Notes: generated by a model from the letters alone, not told the origin. A stretch of DNA of 64,000 bases from Branchipolynoe longqiensis (GCA_030323885.1 CM059199.1:74682781-74746780), one strand, 5' to 3'. Positions 10,733-21,844 are shown, numbered from the stretch's first letter. Made by a program: numbers and translations.

Positions 10733-11110
10733 CTTTTACTCAATAAACATGTGGTATATCAGCACAATAGACCATGTATCTAAAACTCACTTTTACTCAA
10801 TAAACATGTGATATATCAGAACAATAGACCATGTATCTAAATCTGACTTCTACCCAATAAACATGTGGAATATCATCACCAAAGTCCCTGAAGCCAAAAC
10901 TCACTTGTACTCAAGAAACATGTGACATATCACAACCTTCTCTGAAACTAAAGATGACTTTAACCCAATAAACATTTTGTATATCATCACAAAATTCCCT
11001 GTAAATAAAACTCACTTTTACCCAGTAAACATATGGTATATTATCAGAACATTCCCTGTAACTAATACTCACTTTGAACCAATAACCACGTGGTTCCTTG
11101 TCACTTCTTG
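10733..11110 (+). repeat. 58-bp satellite array, right part
   Basis: About seven further units of the ACTCACTTTTACTCAATAAA-type satellite. They become more divergent toward the right, which fits an array edge. Confidence 0.8.
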
Positions 11111-11275
11111 ACAAAGGTTGGTGATTACAATGTAGTTTCCTCCCATCTGTTTTTTAATTGGATTGCAGTGAAATTATGTTAAAACATAATGCTCCATTTA
11201 TTTCTGGAAAAGTAATTTTACTCATATTTCATCTCTAGGTGGCGTAGCACTGGACTTCAGACTGTGAATGGTGTT

Positions 11276-11545
11276 CTCTGTGGCGGAATGGTTAGAGTAT
11301 CTGACTTTTTTCTAGGTCTGACTCCTGATCTGAAGGTCAGTGGTTCGATTCCCCATGCCCCCGTCCTCTGACAATTTGAAATTTCCACCGATGTGTATAA
11401 CTTTCAGCATCATCAAAGGCCAGTAGCTATCATACTATGTCTGTGTGGTGTGGGAGCTTAAAAATCCCTTGGGTTGGTAAAAGTGTAGGCTTGGGCTTTC
11501 TATCGACAAACTGTCTAATGGTGAAAACAAGTCTATTCAGACTTA
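11276..11545 (+). mobile_element. SINE-2, tRNA-derived
   Basis: The head GTGGCGGAATGGTTAGAGTA resembles a tRNA A box and GGTTCGATTCCCC a B box. The tRNA-unrelated body follows (ATTTCCACCG.TGTGTATAAC, TCATCAAAGGCC, AAAATCCCTTGGGT, GGGCTTTCTATCGAC). A second copy lies at 12437-12660. It would be transcribed by RNA polymerase III and moved by a partner LINE. Confidence 0.7.
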
Positions 11546-12185
11546 TCCGTGAAAGACAGTATAAAGCTTCAAGAAAAAAAGAAAAAATGCAAAGCTTTGT
11601 ATGCTTTTTAGAGTATTATTAAAATAAACATGATGCAAGAAGTAAAAGGATATGAGGTCAATTAGTGTTAGAGAAAAGACTGCCTGTTGGACAAATACGT
11701 GGCAGTGTGTGGAGAACTAGTTATATCGGTAGCACTGTATCTGTGACACGGCTGTTACATATTGCATTAGAAAAAGTGTTGAATGACTGGGTTATAGAAA
11801 CAGCACCACAACATTCCCATATAATGTGCTAAATATGCATGGTTTGAATGCCTGTCTACCCAACCCCACTTTTCTTAGAGTGAAGGAGAGCATTCTAATC
11901 AAAGAGTAGCTAATGGCTGCCTTTTTGGTTTCTTTGCATTCTCTCTGATTTCCTCTTCTCTATGTCAATATAGATAAATACAGAGTCGTCGAACAAGGAC
12001 TTTCGCACTAACTTGTTATAGGTAAGTCATACCGAGGCACTTTTTTATTTATTTTTTTATGAGCCTGCCTATCCTCAGAAAATCCTCATTGGATAGGTAC
12101 GCAAGGGCCACCTCTCGGTCCTTTGACCTTGTGCACCAGATACCTCCGGATCCCCAGATTTACCCTGTGACCCATAGCGAGGCAA
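11546..12185. other. Unassigned sequence
   Basis: No recognisable gene, RNA or repeat beyond A-rich stretches. Confidence 0.35.
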
Positions 12186-12892
12186 TGGACGTCTTCGACT
12201 GGGTCCTTTCCATCCGCAAAATTTAGGATCCGCCCGCCTTTGCAGTGAACTTGGTTTTCGAATGCAAAGAGGACCAGTCAAATGGCTTCAGTGGTTTCAG
12301 CCAATCAGAGCTGTTCTTTTCCATTGCAAATGGCTGGCCTGTATGGGGGCTACCATTTGCAATCGAAAAGAGCCAATCAGAGCTGTTTGTTTCCATTGCA
12401 AATGGCTGCCCCCTGTGGGTGCCGCCATTTGCAATAAAAAAGAATCCTAATCTGAGGGTCGGCGGTTCGATTCCCCGTGCCCCCAGCTCTGCCAATTTGG
12501 ATTTCCACCGCTGTGTATAACTTACAGCGTCATCAAAGGCCGGTTGCTCTCATTCCATGTCTATGTGGTGTGGGAGGTTAAAAATCCCTTGGGTCGGTAA
12601 AAGTGTAGGCTCGGGCTTTCTATCGACCAGCAGTGGAATGAGGAAGGCCAGTCGTCTATGACTGAAATTTCCCCTGCTTAAACAACTAATGGACCAAAAA
12701 AAGCTCTGATTGGCTGAATCTTTCAACCTTTCCATATCAGCCATGTTGAAATACACCATGTGACCTTGTCGATGGAGGCACAAGACACATTCAAATCATA
12801 TGTATAGAAACCCACTTCCGGTCGCAGACAAATAGGAATTTGTAAAGAAATATTTTGATATTTGCATGGAAAGACCCAGTCGAATACGTCTA
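12186..12892. mobile_element. Composite inverted-repeat element holding a CCAATCAGAGCTG duplication and a SINE
   Basis: The outer inverted repeat GACGT.TTCGACTGGGTC.TTTCCAT occurs at about 12189-12215 and 12864-12890. An inner inverted pair TTCAGCCAATCAGAGCT/AGCTCTGATTGGCTGAA occurs at about 12297 and 12705. Between them are two tandem units of about 73 bp (12296-12436), each with a hairpin CCATTGCAAATGGC..GCCATTTGCAAT, and then a SINE-2 copy. Probably a MITE with later insertions. Confidence 0.5.
12437..12660 (+). mobile_element. SINE-2 copy, 5'-truncated
   Basis: Begins within the tRNA-like head just before the B box (GGTTCGATTCCCCGTGCCCC). It then matches the 11.3 kb copy through TATCGAC. 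Confidence 0.7.
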
Positions 12893-13475
12893 TTTTTTGC
12901 TCGGATTTATGTATGGTGGTCATTCACCCGGACTCAGGATAGGGCTGCATGTTTGATCTAGGTCATGACAAGCGGTAGGCGTGGTATCCCGCAGATATTT
13001 TTGCATGAACCGCAGTGACTGGTGCTGTACATTATACATCAGGAGCCACTCCCTTAATTCTACACGATCGGTGCTGTGACTAATACAGCACTGACCAAAC
13101 TTAGATTATTTAGAATGTCAATTCCAATAGTAAGATGGCTGGAAGACCAGTGCTATGGCACTGACAAATGTCATATTCAGATGAATAAATCCTTTACCAA
13201 CAAAAAATTGACAACTTTACAAATTTGACTTCAGAAGTTGCTATGCGTCCTGATCTCAGCGTGGAAGTTGCTATGGCGCAAAACCTCAATAAATAAGCCA
13301 GCAAAGAAATCCAACGGAGACGATGCCCCACGAAAACCGATTCGTTCTCTATCAGCACAGCGCACCGCGCACAAGCGACTGAGCTAGTGCCGCCACCTAG
13401 GTGCGGACAGCTGAACTAATGGCATGGACAGTCTATTCCTGTCGGTGTAAAGGTTTAATTCCCGGAGTCATGTTG
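12893..13475. other. Unassigned sequence
   Basis: No gene or recognised repeat. Confidence 0.3.
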
Positions 13476-13818
13476 TGGTTGGTTGTTGGAGTTTTACGTC
13501 CTGGCAACATCGGAAGTAATATCGGGATGGGTACGGACTTGTGACAGTGTGCACTCATGTGCAATTTTATAATGCTGCCCCACTGGGAGACCAGACCGCC
13601 AGCACCATGACCTGATATCCCACTTGTTCACATTTTCCTGACATTGAGCCAACCAGTTATTGCCATATCCTAATAATACCGAACGCCTGGCTAGGAAGCG
13701 ACAAGGATATAATTTAAAGTCATTGCTTTGACTCGACCAGGATTCGAACCCATGGGGTTTGAATCCCACGATCTCCCAAAGATGGATGCTCAACTCATTC
13801 ATCCATCCTGTCTCGTCT
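13476..13818 (-). mobile_element. SINE-1 copy
   Basis: Tail GTTGGTTGTTGGAGTTTTACG at the left, then the conserved body, then the tRNA-like head (CCAGGATTCGAACCCATGGG, CTCAACTCATTCATCCATCC) at the right, complete or nearly so. Confidence 0.75.
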
Positions 13819-13969
13819 AAAGCTGTGATCCCGTCCCCCTCTTCCAACCCACGCAATATTATACCAGTATAAAACACTGTAAAATTATGAGATAGGGCAT
13901 TTTTATACAGTTATACCATTGTCTCCGTGGCATATAATTGTCCCTTTAAAGCCCACGCTTATTTTGTTT

Positions 13970-14150
13970 GGCTTACTTGGTGCTACGTCCTAGGAACAGC
14001 TGAGGTCATACTAAAATGTGTAGCACCTTTTGACAGTTCTCGCTCATATCGATATTATAGTGCTTCGCCTCAGTCAGCCACCACATTGACCCAATATCCA
14101 CACTCACTCACATTATCCCGGCAGAACTGGAAATGAGCAAATGATTTTGA
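13970..14150 (-). mobile_element. Decayed SINE-1 fragment
   Basis: TACGTCCTAGGAACAGCTGAGGTCAT followed by CTCACATTATCCCGGCA matches the 3' body of SINE-1 with many substitutions. Confidence 0.5.
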
Positions 14151-14164
14151 GTTGATACCATTCA

Positions 14165-14866
14165 AACAATCATCATCATCATGCTGTCGGTCACAATGCG
14201 ACAAAGACTGCTTTCATTACTTGACTGCCGCTCTCTGCTGTGAGAGTGACCTCCATGAGTCGGTCTTAATGTCTCTCAGCTTCAGGTTTCTCTTGATGGT
14301 ATCCTTGAACTGGAGATGAGGGTGCCCTGTCTTTCTGTAATCAGGAGACAGTTGAGAATAGAGGATCTGCTTTGGTAGCCTGTCTCATGACATCCTCATG
14401 AGGTGTCCAGTCCACCGGAGATTCTTTTTGATCAGAAGATCTTCCATAGAGGGCAGCCCCATCCGTTTGAGTATTTCCTTATTTGTCACTTTGTCCTTCC
14501 AGGTTAGCCTCATGATTGAACGCAGAGGTTGCATCATGAAGGCATGCAGCTTTTTCACTTGTCGTCTGTACACTGTCCAGGCCTTGGCTCCGTATAGTAG
14601 GGTGGATAGCACGATTGCATGGTAGATCTTGCCTTTGACCTGAATGGACACATGGTGGTTGTTCCAGAGTCTCTGGCATAGTCGGCCGAAAGATGTGCTA
14701 GCCTTGGCCATCCTCGTCTGTATTTCAGCATCAATGCGTCCATCACTTGATATAGTGCTTCCGAGGTAGGTGAATTCTGGAACAGAGTTCAGCTTGTTTC
14801 CGTCAACCATGATCTCCTCCTCTCGGGTTCTTGTAGAGTTGGGTTGGTACAAACAATACATATTAT
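14165..14866 (-). pseudogene. RTE-like LINE, 5'-truncated: C-terminal part of the reverse transcriptase polyprotein
   Basis: The minus-strand frame 14385-14866 encodes the region C-terminal to the polymerase core. Recognisable blocks are FTYLGSTISSDG, KASTSFGRLC, LLYGAKAWTVYRR, RSIMRLTWKDKVTNKEIL and NLRWTGHLMRM. These are typical of RTE-type LINE proteins, where they form the thumb/connector and end region. The frame then breaks (14384) before the final RLPKQILY.QL and KLRDIKT blocks, which follow in other frames. A (CATCAT)n stretch at 14168-14180 is the 3' short-repeat tail read on the opposite strand. Polymerase core and endonuclease are absent. Upstream codons of the frame (MIIINTLIYNMY) are flanking DNA. 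Dead 5'-truncated copy; siblings are at 20415-21110, 28045-28245 and 60790-62686. Confidence 0.8.
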
Positions 14867-14904
14867 ATATTAGGGTATTAATAATAATCAATCCCTATTC
14901 ATAA

Positions 14905-15200
14905 CCATTGGTTGCGTCCGCGAGATCGGGAGTTCGGTTCCCGGTCGAGTTAAACCAATTACTTACAAAATTGATACTTGTTGCTTCCTAGTATCGCGCT
15001 CAGCACTAATAGGATAGAAAAAGGACTGGTTAGCTCAGTGTCAGGATAATGTGACTGAGTGGGTGACCGAGTCATGGTGCTGGCAGCCTCATTTCCCAGT
15101 GAGGCAGCACTATAAAGCACGCACTGTCACAAGTTGGTACCCGTCCTGGTATGACCGTATATGTTTCCAGGATGTAAAACTCCAACAACCAACCATAACT
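14905..15200 (+). mobile_element. SINE-1 copy with a divergent head
   Basis: The body matches SINE-1 (ATTGATACTTGTTGCTTCCT, CTGGTTAGCTCAGTGTCAGG, CAAGTTGGTACCCGTCCTGG) with an (AACC)n tail. The head keeps a B-box-like GTTCGGTTCCC but otherwise differs from the 21.4 kb copy. Confidence 0.7.
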
Positions 15201-15263
15201 GTTGGTCTACTAGTTAACACCTCTAACTTCCCTGCAGTTAGAAATCCTGCATCTTTTGGTTAA

Positions 15264-15858
15264 GGCTCAGTCACACCTTACCGGATTGGGGTACCGGATA
15301 GAAAACGGACACTGTCCTGTCCAATGAAATACGTCAATGTCCGGTTTATATATGGTAGGCATCCGGCATTTCCATTCTCTTTTCGGTGGTGTCTGGTGTG
15401 TATGGTGGCAAGTTTTGAACATGCACAAAACTTGTACCTGACACTGCCGGACTGATGTGTATGGTTGTTGTCCGGTTTAAGACCGCTTAGTCCATTTTGT
15501 CCGGTTCATATCCGTTACCCACCCATTACATCTCCGGTTTGCTTCCTGCATAGTCCGGTGACGGTGTTGCGGGAATTTGGTCAGTATATGTTTTTGTGCG
15601 TCCGTGAACAGTCCGGTATGTGGACGATTGATGTTCGGTCATCCATCAGACATTCGGTTGTCGTCCCGTTGTCATCTGGTTAACGTCCTTGGCTATTCAT
15701 CAATGTACGTTCCTTGTCCATTTAGCATACATTTTGTACGGGCGCCTTTGCCCCGATAGCACAACATTTCGATACATTTTGATACTGAACACCACTGGAC
15801 TAGAAAATTCTTTGTCCGGTTATGTCCATTGCTCAATCCGGTAAGGTGTGACAGGCAC
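15264..15858. mobile_element. TTAA-flanked MITE with GTCACACCTTACCGGATTG ends
   Basis: The inverted terminal words GTCACACCTTACCGGATTG (left) and CAATCCGGTAAGGTGTGAC (right) are flanked by TTAA on both sides (15260-15263 and 15859-15862). The interior is full of TCCGG words. TTAA duplications are known for piggyBac and Kolobok-type transposons. Non-coding. Confidence 0.7.
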
Positions 15859-15904
15859 TTAAGAATCCATGTAAAGATTCCAAGTTGATAGCAAGTAAAC
15901 AGCT

Positions 15905-16272
15905 CTTTAAAGGTGCATAGTCTCATAAAAGCATCACATTTTAAAAGCCAAAACAATTTAGATTTGATCTAGATTCGATCATACATATCTATCTGACTTA
16001 GAATTTTTGCATATCAACTATCTCGAAAGTTAACCCTTAAAAATAGAGGTTTAGTTCAAACTAAAGTAAAGTAGATTATAGCGATCAATTGGTTTACAAA
16101 TATTTCACAGTGGACAGGCTTGAATTATGCACAGTCTATCAGAACAGCACACCATCGGGACAAGTGGAGAACCATTGCATCCAACCTTTGACTAGAGGAC
16201 GGAACTATTGATTGATTGATCTCAGTAAAGTGATAGAAACTCAAAACCATCGGACTATGCAACTTTAAAAAA
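15905..16272 (+). mobile_element. TTAA-flanked MITE (GCATAGTCCGATG family)
   Basis: TTAAAGGTGCATAGTCTCAT at the left and CATCGGACTATGCAACTTTA at the right. The interior matches the reference copy at 32676-33026. Confidence 0.7.
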
Positions 16273-16381
16273 CATTAGTTGAAGCAAAGTGGCAGCGGTG
16301 AGATGAGAGTCTCGAAGGAGTGAGGGGAAGAAATAAATGATCAAGAGGAGAGATGGAGGGGGCGGAGGAAAGAAATAGTAC

Positions 16382-17216
16382 GACGGTTCGAATCCTGGTC
16401 GAGTCAAAAACTTACTTTAAAATCGATAGTTGTCGCTTCCTAGGCAGGCGCTGATGATTATTCGGATAGGGAAAGGACTGGTTGGCTGAGTGTCAGGATA
16501 ATGTGAATGAGTGGGATATCAACAAGGAAAGCTTGTTTTAATTAGTGATGCCTCTAGAGCACAATGATTTCATCATTGACTATTGGAGATCAAACATGTG
16601 GCCATTCTGACATATTTCTTTGGAAGAAACCCGCTGCCACACCATAGACTACTCTTTCCGGTGAGCAGAAAGGGGTCTTTTATATGCACTTTTTCATAGA
16701 CAGGTTTTGTTTGTTTGTTTGTTGTTGTTTTACATCCTAGCAACATGTCTAGGGTCATATCAGGATGGGTCCAAACTTGTGATAGTGCGCACTCAATGCG
16801 ACTTTATAGTGCTGCCCCACTAGGAGACCAGGCCACCAGCTCCATGACCTGATATTCCACACAGTCACATTATCCTGACACTGAGCCAATCAGTCCTTGC
16901 CCTATCCTAATAATGCCGAGGGCCTGGCTAGGAAGTGACAAGTATCAATTTTTAAGTCATTGGTTTGACTCAACATGGGTTCGAACCCACAAACCCATGG
17001 GTTCAGATCTCCCCCAATCTCCGAATACATGAGACGGATGCTCAACTCATTCGGTCATCTCGTCTGGTAGGAGAGTGGGATATCAGGTCATGGTGCTGGT
17101 GGCCTGGTCTGCCAGTGGGGCAGCACTATGAAGTTGCCATAAGTGTGCCCTGTCACAAGTCGGTACCCGTCCTCATATGACCTTAGATTTTGCCAGGACG
17201 TAAAACTCCAACAACC
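16382..17216 (+). mobile_element. SINE-1 copy split by a second SINE insertion
   Basis: The 5' half (16382-16521, from the B box GGTTCGAATCC to GAGTGGGATATCA) and the 3' half (17073-17216, from GAGTGGGATATCA to the AAC tail) are contiguous parts of one SINE-1. They are separated by 551 bp of inserted SINE sequence. The 13-bp GAGTGGGATATCA present on both sides is the target-site duplication. Confidence 0.8.
16522..17072 (-). mobile_element. Composite SINE insertion: SINE-1 joined to SINE-3 3' part
   Basis: On the minus strand a full SINE-1 (about 17064 to 16706, tRNA-like head GAGATGACCGAATGAG) is followed without a gap by the 3' half of SINE-3 (about 16705-16528, including GTGCTCTAGAGGCATCA). 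Both lie between one 13-bp target duplication. So they moved as one transcript, or one inserted into the other's tail before or at the same site. Confidence 0.7.
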
Positions 17217-17358
17217 AACTAAGCAACACAAGGCTTTGCGGTCTAAATACTGCTGACTGGTCACGTGCTGGTCACGTGCACTGCACGCCCACAACGGCGC
17301 CCTGATGACGTCATCACTCCCACGCCGGTGCTTTTTTTTTTTTTTTACGCAGCGCCAT
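17217..17358. other. Spacer with poly-T run
   Basis: Unassigned; a T-run of about 15 at 17332-17346. Confidence 0.4.
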
Positions 17359-17676
17359 ATCAATTCAATTCAATTCTTTTATTTTAACTCTCTGCAAGGT
17401 ATGTTTACAATAAATTGAGGTGATACAATAAATGCATACAAATTCCTTACAGACAGAAAGGATCCCAGAAAAGCGATGCTTATCTAGCTGGTCTCCATGA
17501 TGTGAATGAATAAGTGATGATAATAACAAATTATTAAACCTAAGCTACATTTTTAACTAATGATTATGATGAGCTACTGATGCGTCTCTTCACAGTTAGT
17601 AAGAAACAAAGTAATGATAGGAATATTATATGGATATTGTGTCATGGATTCATGTACTTACATGCAGTATCAGTAG

Positions 17677-18340
17677 TTATTTTGCATGTATGTTAATAGG
17701 GGTATTATATATATTCTTTACTGGTAATCGATTTAGTATGCATTGAGATAGCTTATCTTTAGTTTTTTTACAGAAGTTTTTCAAAGTTTGAAGGTTTCTA
17801 ATCTCTACTGGTATTGAGTTCCAGATATTGGTTCCTTGGTTTTCAGTTGTTATTTTGCCATATTTGTTTCTAGTGTGTTTGTGATGTATGTTATTTATCT
17901 GTCGTGTGTTATGGGAATGGACCTGATTGTTTTCTTTGAAGAGATTATCAAATATTTCAGGGAGGAGGCCATTCTTTTGCTTGTAAACAAATTTTGCAAT
18001 GTATATTTTATAAATGTCAGTTACCATAAGTAAGTCCAGGTCTTTATGAAGTGATTTAGTTGGGGTGAGATAGTCTTTGCTATACAGTATTTTCAAGGCT
18101 CTGTTTTGTTGTGTCTGTATCTTTTTTAGGGTTGATGATTTGGCTCTCCCATACACCTCTATACCATACTGGATTTTGGAGTAAACGTATGCATAGTATA
18201 GTAATTTTTTTATTTTCCTCATGTACCCGTCGTCTGATTATTTTAAATGAGTTAGCCGTTTTAATTATTGAATTATTTAAGTCATCAATATGTTCATCCC
18301 AGTTGAGGTTCTCATCTAGAATTATACCTAGGTATTTCAC
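17677..18340 (-). pseudogene. LINE reverse transcriptase, thumb and C-terminal part
   Basis: Two overlapping frames (18080-18340 and 17677-18222). The first has VKYLGIILDENLNWDEHI, the conserved post-FADD box. The second has YSKIQYGIEVYG, QTQQNRALKILY, LDLLMVTDIYKIYIAKFVYK, SHNTRQINNI and GTNIWNSIPVEIRN, typical of the C-terminus of jockey/CR1-like polymerases. A frameshift near 18200 separates them. The stop at 17677 is the likely native end. Confidence 0.8.
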
Positions 18341-18605
18341 AGAAGGGACTCTCTTTATTGTGTTATTGTTTATCTTTATGTTGTTTAGGTAATCAGGAAT
18401 GGTTGTACTTCTGCTTTTAAATATTGTGTAGCATGTTTTGTTCAGGTTTACTGTTAATTTGTTATCATTGCACCATGTAAATATGTCTGAAAGGAATGTT
18501 TTAATTGAATGTTTTAGTTGTTTGGGTGAATTTGAGGTTATGAAGCCGTTGGTATCATCTGCAAATAACCTTGTTTTGACATCTTGTTTTGTACAGTTGA
18601 CTATA

Positions 18606-18866
18606 TCATTTGTGTGAGATCAAAAATAGGAGAGGTCCCAGGACAGAACCTTGGGGGACACCATTGCTGATTGAGTTTAGCTTGGATCGTTTACCGTTTA
18701 TGTATGTAAATTGCTTTCTATTGCTTAGGTAACTCTCAAACCATTTAAGTCCCTGGCCTCGAATTCCGTTGTGCCTAAGTTTTGAGAGTAGGATGTCATG
18801 GTCTACGGTATCAAATGCTTTGCTCAGGTCTAAGTAGACTCCTGCAAACATGTTTCCCATTTTCAA
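18606..18866 (-). pseudogene. LINE reverse transcriptase, palm part
   Basis: Carries [15 protein letters not shown] (first catalytic Asp region) and [15 protein letters not shown]. Frame loss follows near 18610. The FADD catalytic box (RLFADDTNGF) is readable in the next frame at about 18550-18580 on the minus strand. All catalytic acidic residues are therefore present but in different frames, consistent with single-base deletions. Confidence 0.8.
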
Positions 18867-19827
18867 GGTCTTGTAGTATGTTGTCTAAGATTTCAGTCAG
18901 AGCCATTATTGCTGAGTGATTCTCTCTAAATCCAAATTGGTATTTGTATAATATTTTGTATTTGTTAAGAAATTGGTAAACTCTTTTGTACATTAGTTTT
19001 TCCATTAATTTGTTTAGGGTACTGAGTAGGCTGATTGGCCTGTAGTTATCAACTAGGTATTTCTCATTTTTCTTATGGATGGGTATTACTTTTGCAACTT
19101 TGAGATTTTCAGGAACAGTAGCATTTGCAAATGATAGGTTTATTATGTGGGAGATAGATGGTGCGAGTAGAGTGTCACACTCTTTGATTATTTTTGGCGA
19201 GATATTGTCATGTCCGCTTGACTTATTAGGATTTAGTTTCTTTATTTCTTCTAGGGTTTCTTGTTCATTGGTGGGACTAAGAAAAAAACTATGTGAATTT
19301 GGGTGTTTAAGATATTGCTTGTGTGCTATGCTATTACTGGTGTGTTTTGCTGCAAGTTTTTCACCAATTGAACAGAAGTGTTCATTTAATGTGCTGGCGA
19401 TATCTTCATTGTTTGTCATTGTTTTATTGTTATAGATTAGCTTGTCAATTTGATTTTTCATTTTTGCTTTATGTGGGTTGATGATGTCTCCAAAGATTTT
19501 CCAGAGCGTATAAAGGTTTTGCTTCTCGTTACTGACTAGTTCTTTATAGTAGCCTTCCTCTGCTGATCGTAGACAAGTGATTAGTATATTCTTATATTTT
19601 GTGTGTTTTATTCGGTTTTCAGCTGTTGGGTTGAGTTTGTATGTTTTGAAGTATCTATCTTTTACTGCTATACAAGTTTTAACCCGTGTTACAACCCGTG
19701 TCGTGTTCAATATGGGCCCCTGGCCTACTTCCCGGATGGCGTCACTGGGACGTATTGATTTGTGAGGCTTTGGTTGCGGGTTTTGTTTCCCCCTTTTTTC
19801 TTCTTCTTTTTTGTTCATGGGACACAC
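18811..19827 (-). pseudogene. LINE reverse transcriptase, N-terminal and finger/palm part
   Basis: A 338-codon frame. After a low-complexity basic start that may be 5' flank, residues about 60-140 match the pre-RT linker (YYKELVSNEK..LWKIFGDIIN). The RT core then begins: KKLNPNKSSGHDNISPKII, the VAKVIPIHKK..NYRPISLLSTL motif and the QFGFRENHSA motif. The frame is lost just before the first catalytic Asp ([15 protein letters not shown]), which continues in the overlapping frame 18606-18866. The type is close to jockey, CR1 or L2 clade polymerases. An inactivated transposon gene, not a host gene. Confidence 0.85.
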
Positions 19828-19830
19828 CGA

Positions 19831-20256
19831 AGCCCATGAACTAGCAGCGGGAGGAACTGGAACCCGGACATCGCCGAGTTGCTGACTGAGAACCGTAGTG
19901 TTCGGGAGTGTCGGTAGAGGGCGCCAGTATTGGAATTGGAGATGCTGAAGAAGGGGCAGAGAGCTGGAAGGCGGCTGGAGGCTGAGTGCCTGAGGGAGGC
20001 CGGCGGGCGGCCTTATAAGGGGGGAAGTGAGCAGAGGCAGGAGGGGGGGGAGTCGCTCAGGGCCGGGGGGAGGTGAGCAGTGGCAGGGGTGAGTCGCTCA
20101 GGGGCGGAGGGAGGTGAGCAGTGGCAGGAGGGGGGGTGAGTCGCTCAGGGGGGGAAGTGAGCGCGGTCGGGCGAGGTGAGAAGGCAGCGCGACACGCGGG
20201 GCGGGGGAGGGTCTCTCCCTTCCCTCGCATCAAACGTAATGCTTCGCATTACGACC
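19831..20256 (-). mobile_element. Short derivative of the GC-rich DIRS-like family
   Basis: On the minus strand it begins GGTCGTAATGCGAAGCATTA and TTGATGCGAGGG, matching the left terminus of the element at 35811. It continues with C-rich repeats containing GAGCGACTCACCCC. The opposite end is not certain; a GATGCTGAAGAAGG word near 19940 may be it. No open coding frame. Probably a non-autonomous or internally deleted copy. Confidence 0.5.
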
Positions 20257-20414
20257 AAGGCACAAGGCGGCGCCACTGGAGTTGGTGATTGCAGGAAGTC
20301 AACCAGCTGCTGGTGGTGGGTGTTACATTTGCCGTTAGATATTTGGTAACATTAGAATGGTCTCATCACTTGTGTTTGGTAGCAGCATTTTATCAATAAT
20401 GACTTTATTCTATG

Positions 20415-21110
20415 CCGGTCATCATCATCAGCATCATCATCATGATGTCGGTCGCAATGCAACAAAGACTGCTTTCATTTCTTAGCTGCCACTCTCCATT
20501 TAGCTCTCTGCTGTGAGAGTGATGTTGACATCCTCATCACATGTCCAGTCCGCCGGATGTTCTTTGTGATCAGAAGATCTTCCATAGAGGACAGCTCTGT
20601 CCGATCGAGTAGTTCCTTTTTTGTCACTTTGTCCTTCCAGGTTATCCTCAAGATCGAGTGCAGATGTTTCATCATGAAGGCTTGCAACTTTTTCACCTGT
20701 CGTCTGTACACTGTCCAAGCCTTGGTTCCATTTTGTAGGGTGGGTAGCACGATTGCGCAGTAGATCTTGCCTTTCACCCGTGTAGATACATGGTGGTTGT
20801 GCCAGAGTCTCCGGCATAGTCGACCAAAAGATGCGCTAGCCCTGGCCATCCTCCTCTCTATCTCAGCACCAATGCGTTAATCACTTAATACAGTGCTTCC
20901 AAGGTAGGTGAATTCCAGAACAGAGTTCAGCTTGTCTCCATCAACCATGATATCCTCCTCTCAGGTTCTTGTAGAGTTGGGTTGGTACAGCACTTCCATC
21001 TTCTTGATGTTAATCTTCAGGCTGAACTTGTTTCACGCATCGGAGACAGAATCCAGTATTCTCTGGATCTCTTCAGCAGAGTGGGCAACCAGTGCACAGT
21101 CTATGCCGGT
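20415..21110 (-). pseudogene. RTE-like LINE, 5'-truncated copy
   Basis: The minus-strand frame 20475-20849 carries KASASFGRLCRRLW-like, GTKAWTVYRRQVKK and RITWKDKVTKKELL blocks, plus the HQRAKW end in frame. It matches the 14.2 kb copy, and more upstream sequence is present (to about 21110, encoding the region just after FADD) in broken frames. The 3' tail is (ATCATC)n at 20418-20443. No endonuclease or palm motifs remain. Confidence 0.8.
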
Positions 21111-21149
21111 AATAAATCCTTAGCTGGGTGCTTCAGTTCCAGTTAGATA

Positions 21150-21345
21150 TTTGTTAACATTAGAAGGTTCTTGTCGCTTGCATTTGCATGTCTCCATTTC
21201 AAATATCACCAAAGTTAGCCATTTTGAATCAAAGTTATATCAAGTTTATGTAAGGTACATAATAACGATCAACTCCATATATTTATCTCAGAAAATGATA
21301 GAAACTCAAAACCATCGGTCTATGCAACTGTAATTAAATTGATGA
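21150..21345 (+). mobile_element. TTAA-type MITE, right part
   Basis: CATGTCTCCATTTCAAATATC through AACCATCGGTCTATGCAACT matches the right half of the GCATAGTCCGATG family. The left half is missing. Confidence 0.55.
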
Positions 21346-21435
21346 TTGGCATGTAGGGTTTTTTTCGCCTGAACTCTTCACATCTTCTTCTTTCGAGTAT
21401 ATTAAGGAGGCTTAATCACCCGATTACCACGACCA

Positions 21436-21780
21436 GATGGGATGGCCGAATGAGTTAGAGCATCCGTCTCCCGTGTTGGTAGATTGTGGGATCGTGGGTT
21501 CGAACCATGGTCGAGTCAAACCAATGACTTTAAAATTGATACTTGTTGCTTCCTAGCCTGGCACTCAGAATTATTAGGATAGGAAAAGGACTGGTTGGCT
21601 CAGTGTCAGGATAATGTGACTGAGTGGGATATCAGGTCATGGTGCTAGCGGCCTGGTATTCCAGTGGGGCAGCACTATAAAGTTGCCATGAGTGCGCACT
21701 GTCACAAGTCGGTACCCGTCCTGATATGACCATAGATGTTGCTAGGACGTAAAACAACAACAAACAAAACAACAACAAAC
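21436..21780 (+). mobile_element. SINE-1, full-length reference copy
   Basis: The tRNA-like head GGGATGGCCGAATGAGTTAG has an A-box-like start and GGGTTCGAACC as B box, giving an internal RNA polymerase III promoter. The conserved body follows (TGATACTTGTTGCTTCCTAG, GACTGGTTGGCTCAGTGTCA, GGATAATGTGACTGAGTGGG, TCACAAGTCGGTACCCGTCC, GTTGCTAGGACGTAAAAC). It ends in (AACAAC)n. At least fifteen more copies or fragments lie in this window. Confidence 0.85.
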
Positions 21781-21844
21781 CCAATTAACACCTCAGCAGT
21801 GCAGCATGAGGACGCTCGATAAGGTATGAGACAGGTGAGCATGC

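Larger units (their letters stand above)
17359..19830 (-). mobile_element. Jockey/CR1-type LINE, 5'-truncated
   Basis: A minus-strand non-LTR retrotransposon of about 2.5 kb with an (AATTG)n 3' tail (GAATTGAATTGAATTGA on the minus strand near 17360). It encodes reverse transcriptase in pieces, described separately. No apurinic endonuclease domain is seen, so the 5' part is missing. The coding part is AT-rich, unlike the GC-rich DIRS-like element in the same window. Confidence 0.8.

Noticed and set aside
11276..11370. Functional tRNA gene
   Set aside because: A and B boxes are present but the fold is imperfect and the sequence continues as a SINE with a second copy nearby.
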